Below are positions 17,364 through 24,751 of a stretch of 64,000 bases of DNA, one piece after another. The translations under genes were made by a program, and so were the position numbers. The DNA comes from DASRHD01 sp035485575 (GTDB lineage: Bacteria > Verrucomicrobiota > Verrucomicrobiia > Opitutales > Opitutaceae), in the NCBI GenBank assembly GCA_035485575.1, contig DATHNW010000030.1:34896-98895 (forward strand), written 5' to 3'. The notes beneath the pieces were generated by a model that was given only the letters and a program-made list of their open reading frames with translations, made no database searches and was not told the origin of the DNA. The stretch's first letter is position 1. Each line of letters begins with the position of its first letter.

Positions 17364-17379
17364 AAGAGGAATGGAATTA

Positions 17380-17644
17380 GGAAGCCAGGAAATCAGGAAT
17401 TTTTAACCCAAGAAGGCAAACGCCTCAATCATCCCGTCTTAATTCCTGGTTTCATGGCTTCCCGCTTAATTTTCTTATCTGAATTTCCCTTATGCGTGTT
17501 GCCGAAGTGCATTTAAGCAGGAAACCAGGAAACCCGGAAAGTTTTTGCCGGGCAAATCTTCGTCCTCTGCTCTGATTCCCGGCTTCCTGGCTTCCTGATT
17601 AATTTCCCAAGTTCCCCCTCATGCGCATCGCTGAAATGCACATC
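17380..17644. repeat. Imperfect tandem duplication of a hairpin-plus-gene-start unit
   Basis: Two units of about 130-140 bp lie between garL and gudD. Unit A (17380-17515) has inverted arms at 17380-17401 and 17441-17462 (20 of 22 positions complementary) followed by an ATG and codons for MRVAEVH. Unit B (17517-17644) has similar arms at about 17516-17538 and 17576-17600, then the real gudD start MRIAEMH. The arms in both units are built from GGAAACCAGGAA-type and TTCCTGGCTTCC-type words. Confidence 0.75.
17492..17575 (+). pseudogene. Relic of a gudD-like gene start
   Basis: ATG at 17492 encodes MRVAEVH, matching gudD MRIAEMH at 5 of 7 positions, and then runs into the second copy of the upstream repeat and stops after 28 codons. 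The codons after position 8 are not enolase-like. Best read as a fragment left when the leader and first codons of gudD (or a paralogue) were duplicated, or when a paralogue between the two leaders was deleted. Confidence 0.45.
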
Positions 17645-18907
17645 ACGCCGATCGCGCTGGGCGATCCGCCCCTGCTCAATGCCGCCGGCCTGCACGCTCC
17701 CTGGTGCCTGCGCACGGTCGTCGAGCTGGTGACAGACGACGGCCTGCATGGCCTGGCCGAGGTGCCGGGCAGCGCGGCGATCAACGCGAAGCTCGAGGCC
17801 GCGCGCGCCGTGGCGGTCGGGCGCGACCCACTCGACTGGCACGGGTTGCGCGCCGCGCTGCGCGGCCATTTCGGCACCGAGGCCACGGCCGCGCGCGGCG
17901 ACAAGCCTTGGGACCAGCGCGCACTGGTGCAGGTCGAGAGCGCGTTCGACGTCGCCTGCCTCGACCTCGCGGGCAAAAAATTCGGCGTGCCCGTGGCCGT
18001 GCTGCTCGGCGGCATCGTGCGCGAGCGCGTGCCGTATTCGGCGTATCTGTTTTATAAATACGAAGGGGCGGGCGGCGAGCTCGCCTTCGGCACCGACCCG
18101 GCCGCGAAGGGCTGGGACGCCGCGCGCCAGCGCGCCGCGCTTGACCCCGACGGGATCGTCGCGCAGGCGCGGGCGATGTGCCGGGAGTTCGGCTTCCAGT
18201 CGATCAAGCTCAAGGGCGGGGTGTTCGAGCCGGCGCAGGAAGTCGCCGCGCTCCAGGCGCTACGCGCGGCCTTCGGTCCCGGCGTGCCGCTGCGCTACGA
18301 CCCCAATGCGCTCTGGACGGTCGATACGGCGGTCAAGTGGGGCCGCAAGCTGGAGGACGTGCTCGAGTATTTCGAGGACCCGGCGCGCGGGCAGGAGGGC
18401 ATGGCCGCGGTGCGCCGCGCGGTGAAGCTGCCGCTCGCGACCAACATGTGCACGACCTCGTTCGACGACCTGCCCGGCAGCATCCGCCTCGGGTCGGAGG
18501 ACATCATCCTGACCGACCACCATTTCTGGGGCGGCCTGCGCGCCTCGATGGAGCTGGCGGCGTTCTGTCGCGTGTTCGGCCGCGGCGTGTCGATGCACTC
18601 GAATAATCACGGTGGCATCTCGCTCGCGGCGATGACGCACCTCGGCGCGGCCATGCCCAACCTCAGCTACGCGCTCGACACGCACTATCCCTGGCAGTGG
18701 GAGGACATCATCACGGGCGGCCGGATGAAAATCGAGGGCGGCTGCGTGACCCTGCCGAAAGGGCCCGGCCTCGGCGTCGAGCTCGACCGCGCCGCGCTCG
18801 CGCGGGCGCATGAGGCCTTCAAGCGCTGCGGCCTGACCGACCGCAACGACGAGATCGAAATGCAGAAGAAGGTTCCCGGCTGGAAATTTGCCACCACGCG
18901 CTGGTAA
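17621..18907 (+). CDS. gudD: Glucarate dehydratase-like enolase-superfamily enzyme
   Basis: 428 residues, near the usual GudD length. It dehydrates D-glucarate (or a related aldarate) to ketodeoxyglucarate. The KxK catalytic pair is K196/K198 (SIKLKGG). Metal ligands fit D227 with N229 (YDPNALW), E252 (FEDPA) and N275 (ATNMCTTSFDDLPGS). The His-Asp dyad fits D299 (TDHHFWGG) and H326 or H330 in MHSNNHGGISLA. These blocks are specific to the glucarate dehydratase group. It follows reductase and aldolase genes for the next two steps, so the locus encodes glucarate to glycerate plus pyruvate. A 257-bp gap with a duplicated leader separates it from garL. Confidence 0.9.
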   Translation: MRIAEMHITPIALGDPPLLNAAGLHAPWCLRTVVELVTDDGLHGLAEVPGSAAINAKLEAARAVAVGRDPLDWHGLRAALRGHFGTEATAARGDKPWDQRALVQVESAFDVACLDLAGKKFGVPVAVLLGGIVRERVPYSAYLFYKYEGAGGELAFGTDPAAKGWDAARQRAALDPDGIVAQARAMCREFGFQSIKLKGGVFEPAQEVAALQALRAAFGPGVPLRYDPNALWTVDTAVKWGRKLEDVLEYFEDPARGQEGMAAVRRAVKLPLATNMCTTSFDDLPGSIRLGSEDIILTDHHFWGGLRASMELAAFCRVFGRGVSMHSNNHGGISLAAMTHLGAAMPNLSYALDTHYPWQWEDIITGGRMKIEGGCVTLPKGPGLGVELDRAALARAHEAFKRCGLTDRNDEIEMQKKVPGWKFATTRW

Positions 18908-18926
18908 AAGAACGTGCGGCAGGACT

Positions 18927-19355
18927 ATGTTCGGAAAAATGAAGCCCGTTGTTCAGCAGGATCACACGGGATGCGGCATAGCCAGCGTGGCCGCGCTGGC
19001 GCAGCGAGCCTATGCGACCGTGAAGAAGGAGGCCGCACGGCTGGATATTGCGGTGACCGATCCGAAGCTTTGGAGTGAAACGAAGCATGTGCGGCGATTG
19101 CTCACGCGCTTTCGCCTTTTGGCCGGTAAAGAAAAAGATTTCACCTCGTGGAATGCCCTGCCGGATCGAGCGCTGCTCGCGATCAAATGGCATCGCGAAA
19201 AAGCCGGACCAGCCTGGCATTGGGTCGTGTTCGTCCGCGACGCCTCGGGCAGCCACGTGCTCGACTCGAAAAAAGCGCTGCGCACAAACCGGCGGATAGA
19301 TTTTGGCCGAATGAAACCGAAGTGGTTTATCCGTATCGGAAGCAAAGATCAGTGA
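18927..19355 (+). CDS. Small papain-like (peptidase C39-like) cysteine protease domain protein
   Basis: 142 residues from ATG 18927 (a later Met at 18939 is possible). The pattern QQDHTGCGIASVAALAQ near the N-terminus gives the Gln and Cys of a C39 fold. WHWVVFVRD supplies the His, and SHVLDSKKAL the Asp or loop that completes a Cys-His-Asp triad. No ABC transporter domains or signal peptide are visible, so it is a free-standing cytoplasmic domain; C39 proteins usually cleave double-glycine leaders during export. It starts 19 bases after gudD and ends 7 bases inside the convergent PL8 gene. Substrate unknown. Confidence 0.72.
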   Translation: MFGKMKPVVQQDHTGCGIASVAALAQRAYATVKKEAARLDIAVTDPKLWSETKHVRRLLTRFRLLAGKEKDFTSWNALPDRALLAIKWHREKAGPAWHWVVFVRDASGSHVLDSKKALRTNRRIDFGRMKPKWFIRIGSKDQ

Positions 19356-21544
19356 AGTTTTATAATCACGCTCTTGCCAGCATCGCCGCCTGAGGGCAGC
19401 AGAACGGTGATTTCGGTGGCGGAATCAGTGGCGCGGCAGTTCTGGCCGGAGAAATGTCCGTCGACGTTGAGGGTGAGGGAGAAAAGTTTTTGCGTGGGGT
19501 CGGACACGGTGAGGTCGAGTACGCCGTTGGTTCGGTTGCGGACAAGGAGCACGCAGGGCGCGCTGGTCGTAATGGCTGGGACGATGGTTTTTTCCAGTCG
19601 GCCGGGTGCATAAAAGACCGCCTGCACCAGACCGTCGGCCGGGCTGGTCACGGCCTGGAGCTGCGGCGTGTTGGCCAGCACGCGCCAGGGCGGCGTCGTG
19701 GCGGCTGAGGCCAGTGCGGGTTGTTCAATATCAGGCAGCACGGCGTAGGCGTAGGTGGCGTCTTTCGGCTGTGGGCCGTGGTCGATCCATAGATTAAATA
19801 CGTCCTTGGTCACTTTCTCCGGGCTCACGCCTTCCTTGCGGAGTTCCGACCACGCGCCGGTTTGCGGGCCGCAGGTGAGCGTCGCATTGACGGGCGCGAG
19901 GAAAAGATAGCCGATGCGGTCGTGATAAACGGCCTGCGTGGTCGGAGGGAGATTTTGCTGCACGGCGGCCATCTGCCATTTTCCTTCCGTGAGGATCATG
20001 GCCGGGCCATGGAGCAGACATTGGTTGATGTCGGTGTAGGCGGGCTCGGACGCGGCGGAGTTAATGCCAGCACCGAGGCAGACGATGGCATTGCGGAAAC
20101 AGAACCAGGCTTTTTTCGCGGTGACGTCCTCCTTCGCAAGGTGGAGGACGGCGGCGCCGACTTCGCCATCCGACGCGCCGCCGACAAAATCGCGCGGGTT
20201 GTGCTGGAAGGGAGCCTTGCCGCCGTAAGGAAACGGCGCGGTGGTCTCATGCCAGGTGATGCCGGGGAGCTTGCGCCAGTCCCATACCGGCTGGATGTCG
20301 GCGTATTCGTCGCCGCGCACGAGGACGAGCATCACGCCGTCGCAGAGGTGGTAGCCCTTGTAATTCTCGGAGTTGACCGCGGTCTCAGTACGGAGGATGC
20401 GCGATGAATAGGTCTTGATCGAGGCGTACCATGCGCCGGGACGGTGGACCATGAAGTCGGAATTCCAAAAACAGCGATTGCCCACGGGCGCATCGGCGCT
20501 GGTCGGCAGGCGTCCGGCCACGCGGTCGATCAGGTGATTGAGCGCAGGTGCGTGCGTGGGATCGAGCGCGACGAGGCGGGCGGCCCCACGGGCGATGGAG
20601 CGGGCCTTGCCAGCTTGCGCGCCGGGCTGGTCGAGCTGCCGGCCGCAGGAACTGAGATCCATGCGGTCGCCCCAGATGACCCAGTCCTGGAAGTTGAGCG
20701 CGAACTGCGAAAGGAGATCGACCTGCTCCGGCGAGAAGGCGAGCGGCGTGCTGCGCACGAGCGTGCCATAGTAGCCGCAGGTGTCGATGAAGGCCAGGCC
20801 GTAGTTGCCGGCGTTGAGCTGCGGGCCGTGCTGGTGGAAACTCCAGTCGGGCTGCACGCCCTCCTCGGTCGTGATTTTGATCGTGCTCGTGATGAGGCCG
20901 AGCGTGTCGTGCATGAGTGCGGAGTCGTCGGTCACGGCGCCGAGGGCGAAGAGATTGCCGGCGGTCCAGCTGAGATTGGCACCCGTCATGCGGTCGGTCG
21001 TGCTGCGACGCACGCGCTCGCAAGCCAGCGAGAGATCCTCCGGCGGAAGTTCGTCGCGCATCAGCACGAGGAAGCGCGCCAGTTCCTGCGGCGCGGCGAT
21101 GACATTGTGCCACCAGTTGTCGCTCTGCGGGTCGCGTTTGAGCCAGAACTCGAGGCCGCGGAGAAGGGCGCTTTTCAGCGCAGGGTCGCCATGGAGCGGA
21201 CCGTCCGGCTGGCGATAAGCGATGGCGAGAGTGGTGAGGCGGATGAGATGCTTTTGCGGCGGCCAGATGCTGCGGTCGCGGCGGTCGTAAGGGACGTCGG
21301 CCCAGCTGCCGTCGGCTCGTTGCTGGGCGAGAGCCTTTCGCACCTCGGAGGCCGGTGGCGGCGTGCGCAGCAAGTCATCGGCGATGCGAGCGCGGACGGT
21401 CGCACCGGTTTCCGCAGCAGTCAGCTCATGGCCGGCAGCGGGTGGAGAGGACGGGATTTCTTCTGCGACAGCGACTGGACTGGCGGCAAAGCAGATTCCA
21501 AAAACCAACGGAGCGAGGATTCGCCAGAAATGACCTGAGGACAT
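19349..21544 (-). CDS. Polysaccharide lyase family 8 (hyaluronate/chondroitin/xanthan-type lyase)
   Basis: 731 residues from ATG 21544, giving a signal peptide (cleavage near AVA at about 27); upstream in-frame sequence is not signal-like. An alpha-toroid (about 45-380) carries NWWHNVIAAPQELARF, TGANLSW (N190) and the catalytic pair H239 and Y248 in HGPQLNAGNYG, nine residues apart as in Flavobacterium chondroitinase AC. The beta-sandwich part starts near SRILRTETAVNSENYKGYHLCDG. The enzyme cleaves uronic-acid-containing chains by beta-elimination. Chondroitin, hyaluronan and xanthan lyases cannot be separated by eye. Two TonB-dependent receptors and a FecI/FecR pair lie upstream on the same strand, suggesting an uptake locus. 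Confidence 0.88.
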   Translation of the reverse strand: MSSGHFWRILAPLVFGICFAASPVAVAEEIPSSPPAAGHELTAAETGATVRARIADDLLRTPPPASEVRKALAQQRADGSWADVPYDRRDRSIWPPQKHLIRLTTLAIAYRQPDGPLHGDPALKSALLRGLEFWLKRDPQSDNWWHNVIAAPQELARFLVLMRDELPPEDLSLACERVRRSTTDRMTGANLSWTAGNLFALGAVTDDSALMHDTLGLITSTIKITTEEGVQPDWSFHQHGPQLNAGNYGLAFIDTCGYYGTLVRSTPLAFSPEQVDLLSQFALNFQDWVIWGDRMDLSSCGRQLDQPGAQAGKARSIARGAARLVALDPTHAPALNHLIDRVAGRLPTSADAPVGNRCFWNSDFMVHRPGAWYASIKTYSSRILRTETAVNSENYKGYHLCDGVMLVLVRGDEYADIQPVWDWRKLPGITWHETTAPFPYGGKAPFQHNPRDFVGGASDGEVGAAVLHLAKEDVTAKKAWFCFRNAIVCLGAGINSAASEPAYTDINQCLLHGPAMILTEGKWQMAAVQQNLPPTTQAVYHDRIGYLFLAPVNATLTCGPQTGAWSELRKEGVSPEKVTKDVFNLWIDHGPQPKDATYAYAVLPDIEQPALASAATTPPWRVLANTPQLQAVTSPADGLVQAVFYAPGRLEKTIVPAITTSAPCVLLVRNRTNGVLDLTVSDPTQKLFSLTLNVDGHFSGQNCRATDSATEITVLLPSGGDAGKSVIIKLH

Positions 21545-21653
21545 GACGGGTTTTTTGAGAACGGGGCGGAAGATAAACAGCCACGTCCGGGCGGTTTTGT
21601 CCACGCTTGTCCTCGGCCGGCGCATGTTTAACGTCAGGCAAAGATAAGCATCC

Positions 21654-21956
21654 GTGTCTGCGCTAAGCATCAGGTCAAAAAAAGTGATAGTCGCGACTTT
21701 ATTTGTCGCAGGCATTGCTACCGCCTTGGGTCATTCAATTTTTTTTATGTATTTGGAGGGCCATCGACCGATTATGCCTGTTCCAAATTCAGGGCTGGTA
21801 GTGCAGGAAAGCAATCACGGCTACAAGTTCTACGTTACCATCCATGAAAGTCGTGAGCTGGATGCACTATTCGATGCTTTTTTCCCTTTTGTGCTTTTGG
21901 CTGCGTGGTTAAGGCAGCGCTGGGAAATTTCCAAGAAGTGTGAGGCAAGAGCCTAA
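21654..21956 (+). CDS. Small hypothetical membrane protein
   Basis: 100 residues from a GTG. Two hydrophobic segments (about 10-33 and 73-86) flank a polar loop with YKFYVTIHES. The base composition is noticeably lower in GC than its neighbours, and it stands alone between two minus-strand genes. No family recognised. Translation is plausible from the hydrophobic pattern but not proven. Confidence 0.5.
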   Translation: MSALSIRSKKVIVATLFVAGIATALGHSIFFMYLEGHRPIMPVPNSGLVVQESNHGYKFYVTIHESRELDALFDAFFPFVLLAAWLRQRWEISKKCEARA

Positions 21957-21997
21957 TCGCCGCGCTTGTCAGCGTGTGGCGCATTTTTACTCGGCCG

Positions 21998-24604
21998 TTA
22001 AAATTTAATATCGGTCGTCAGCCGCACGGTGGCGCCAGGATAGGGACTGACTGAGAGGCGGCTGGCGGGTTGCCAGGCGAATTTGGAATTGAGGACGTTG
22101 TCGATGTTCAGATTGAAGCGGAAGCGGTCCCAGCGATAGCTCGCGCCGGCGTTGTAAACCGTCCACGCAGCGACGTAATAACCCGGCTGAGTGGGCACGC
22201 CGAGGGGCGTGACGGCGACGCCGGTGGCCGGATCGTTCTGGGCATTTTCGCCGGCGGAATTGCCGACATGCACGACCGCGGCAAAGACGCTGAAGTTTTT
22301 CAGCGCGCCGTCGGTGAAGCGGTAATTGAGCAGCAGGTTGGCCAGCTGGTCGGGCACGTTGCGGATGCGGCGGCCAAAAGGATCGCGAAGCTTCATTTCG
22401 GTGAAGCTGGCGATGACCGACAGGTTTTTGGTCAGGCCGCCCACGAGGTTGAACTCGAAGCCGCGGTTGGCCTGGTCGGAAAGGGTGTTGGGCGCGTTGT
22501 GCGCGGGATCGACGTTGAAGGCGGGATTGGGCGTGACGAGATTCGTCTGGGCGATCTGAAAATGGGCGGCGGTGAAGGCCAGTCGCTGGTGGAAGAATTC
22601 GCTCTTCAGGCCGAACTCGTGTTGCTGGCCCTGCTGCCAGAGCGGCTGCTTGTTGGAGGTGGTGAGCGCGGCGTTGGAGGAAAAAGCGTAATAGAGAGAA
22701 ATGTTCTTCGCCGGCTTGAAGAGGATGCCGCCGAGATAAGTGTCGCGATAGCCGCTCAGGGTCTGCAGCACAGGAGGAGCCGAGAGATCGGCAATGTTGT
22801 AAGTATAGGTGTTGCTGTTCACCCAGGTGCGCGAGACGCCGCCGGTCAGAAGGACGCGGTCGTCGTAGAAACCCACGCGGGTCAGCGAATAGACCTGCCC
22901 CTGCCAGGCGTTCGATTTCGTCTTGGCGCTGGGAGCGTAGGCGGACAGCGGCGGTTTGGCCGGGGCATAGGTGCCCGCGAAAAGATTCGCGGGCGGCAGG
23001 GTGAACTGGCGGGTGTTGCTCGTGTTGGCCGCCTGCTGGTAAGTCCAGCCGGCCACGGGCTGGATCGAGACTTCGCCGGGATGAAAGCTGGCGGCATAGT
23101 CGTTCTGCAATTGCACATCGCGGCTCACGCCATGGTTGTAGCGGGCGACCTCGGGCAGGGCGGCGGGGTTGAGGGAGGAAAGAGCGATGACCTGGCCGGT
23201 CGCGGGATCGAAAGTCTCGGTCGGGCTGGCGCTGGGAAATCCGCTGTCGCCAACATTGTTGTCGAACAACGCCTCCGCCCCGAGCCGCATGCTGATGCGG
23301 TCGGCCAGCGTGGTGGTGAACTGTCCGGAGACGATATTGACGCGGTCGAAGGTATGGCTCCAAGTCGTGTTGCCGTTCCAGCCGTTGTAGGTGAAGCCCG
23401 AGGAGGGTGGTGGCGTGCCGGCGATGGTGGTGCCGCGGATGCTGCCGGGATCGGTCACGACCCAGCCGTTGTCGTTGGCGTTGGCCATCGCGCCGGTCAG
23501 CTCCCACTGGGCGCCGAAGTATTTGAGCGTGAGCTCGGCCGAGTCGGAAAACCGGTAGGTCAGCTGCGGGCTCACGTTCCACTGCCGGATGCTGCCAGGG
23601 ACGTAGGTCGTGGCGTCCTGGTAATCGCCGATCACGCGGTAGGCCCAGTGGTTTCCGTCCCCAAGCGGGCCGGTGGAGTCGACCGTGATTTTGCCGGCAT
23701 TGTAATTGCCGAGGGCAACGGTCAGGTCGCCGCCGCGCTGGAATTGCGGCGATTTGGTAATGATGTTCATCGAACCGCCGGGACTGCCGGTGGGCGCGAG
23801 AATGGCGTCCGGCCCCAGCACGACCTCGGCGCGCTCGATGAATTGCGGCTCGAAGACGGCGACGAAGCCGTTGTTGGTCGGGAGGAGCTGGCTGGAAAAA
23901 TTATCGATCGTCTTGGTGAAGCTTTCGAAGCCGCGGAAATTCTGCCGGTCCATGATGCCGCCGGGTCCCGTGCCGCGGCCGTTGCTCACTCCCGAAAAAT
24001 AGCGCGTGGCCTCGTACATGCTGTTGGCGCCGATGTCGTCGAGCAGCTCGCGCGTGACCACGTTGATCGAAAGGGGGGTGTCGAGGAGCGAGCCGCGGAT
24101 GCGCGCGGCGGAGGTGGCCTCGGCCGGGCGGTAGGCGTCGGCCTTGGTGCCGGAAACGCTGAACTGCGGCAGCAGGATGATTTCATCGGGGCTGCCGGGG
24201 CTGACCCGGGCGGGCGGTGACGGTGCGGCCGGCGGGGGCGGGAGGGCCTTGCGGGGTTCCCGCTCGATCACCGAAAGGGCGCCGGTCCGGTCGTCCTGCA
24301 CGGCGCGGAGCCGGGTGTCCTGCAGCATGAGCTCAAGCGCGGTGCGGGCATTCATCCGGCCCTGCACGGCATGCGTGGTCACGCCGCGGACCTTGTCGAC
24401 AAAATAGAAAACCTGCTCGCCCGATTGCTCGACGAATTGCTTCAGGGTCGTCATCGCATCGCCGTCCGGCAGCTGGAAGTTTTTCATCCCCGGCTCCACG
24501 GCCCGGGCGGGGGCAGCGGCCAGCGCGGCCAGCATCATCCATTGAGGCAAAGCCATGGCCGCGCGACGGAGGAGTCGGCGCAAACGCACGGAGTGGGGAA
24601 ACAT
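21998..24604 (-). CDS. TonB-dependent outer-membrane receptor with N-terminal STN signalling domain
   Basis: 868 residues from ATG 24604, giving a signal peptide ending near ARA (about 34). An STN domain follows at about 40-105 (LKQFVEQSGEQVFYFVDKV, TALELMLQDTRL). A short Pro-rich linker leads to the plug (LDTPLSINVVTRELLDDI, DRQNFRGFES) and a 22-strand barrel ending in the usual C-terminal Phe. STN domains relay substrate binding to FecR-type anti-sigma factors, so the pair at 27275-28941 is a plausible partner. It is a clear paralogue of the next receptor, which lacks STN. A terminator between the two suggests separate transcription. The ligand is unknown. Confidence 0.92.
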   Translation of the reverse strand: MFPHSVRLRRLLRRAAMALPQWMMLAALAAAPARAVEPGMKNFQLPDGDAMTTLKQFVEQSGEQVFYFVDKVRGVTTHAVQGRMNARTALELMLQDTRLRAVQDDRTGALSVIEREPRKALPPPPAAPSPPARVSPGSPDEIILLPQFSVSGTKADAYRPAEATSAARIRGSLLDTPLSINVVTRELLDDIGANSMYEATRYFSGVSNGRGTGPGGIMDRQNFRGFESFTKTIDNFSSQLLPTNNGFVAVFEPQFIERAEVVLGPDAILAPTGSPGGSMNIITKSPQFQRGGDLTVALGNYNAGKITVDSTGPLGDGNHWAYRVIGDYQDATTYVPGSIRQWNVSPQLTYRFSDSAELTLKYFGAQWELTGAMANANDNGWVVTDPGSIRGTTIAGTPPPSSGFTYNGWNGNTTWSHTFDRVNIVSGQFTTTLADRISMRLGAEALFDNNVGDSGFPSASPTETFDPATGQVIALSSLNPAALPEVARYNHGVSRDVQLQNDYAASFHPGEVSIQPVAGWTYQQAANTSNTRQFTLPPANLFAGTYAPAKPPLSAYAPSAKTKSNAWQGQVYSLTRVGFYDDRVLLTGGVSRTWVNSNTYTYNIADLSAPPVLQTLSGYRDTYLGGILFKPAKNISLYYAFSSNAALTTSNKQPLWQQGQQHEFGLKSEFFHQRLAFTAAHFQIAQTNLVTPNPAFNVDPAHNAPNTLSDQANRGFEFNLVGGLTKNLSVIASFTEMKLRDPFGRRIRNVPDQLANLLLNYRFTDGALKNFSVFAAVVHVGNSAGENAQNDPATGVAVTPLGVPTQPGYYVAAWTVYNAGASYRWDRFRFNLNIDNVLNSKFAWQPASRLSVSPYPGATVRLTTDIKF

Positions 24605-24675
24605 AGAAAAACCGGCCGGATCCGGATGGCCAAGATGACGGCCAAGCCGGCGGCGGTGTAAAGGCCGAACGGCGG

Positions 24676-24710
24676 CAAAAAAGAAGCGGTGCGCCGCCCC
24701 CGGCGCACCG
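24676..24710 (-). terminator. Intrinsic terminator of the upstream TonB-dependent receptor gene
   Basis: Perfect 10-base GC-rich arms (24685-24694 and 24701-24710) with a six-base loop, then on the minus strand a T-rich run (24676-24684). It lies 41 bases after the 24752 stop. Confidence 0.87.
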
Positions 24711-24751
24711 CCTCGAACCCTACTTGAACCTATCCCCAAAACAAAAACCGG

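Noticed and set aside
22070..24220. Long plus-strand open frame opposite the STN receptor gene
   Set aside because: Low-complexity Gly/Ala/Arg antisense product; the receptor on the minus strand is unmistakable. The same applies to 25232-26935, 39571-40992, 41933-43546 (minus), and to plus-strand frames over the lyase cluster.
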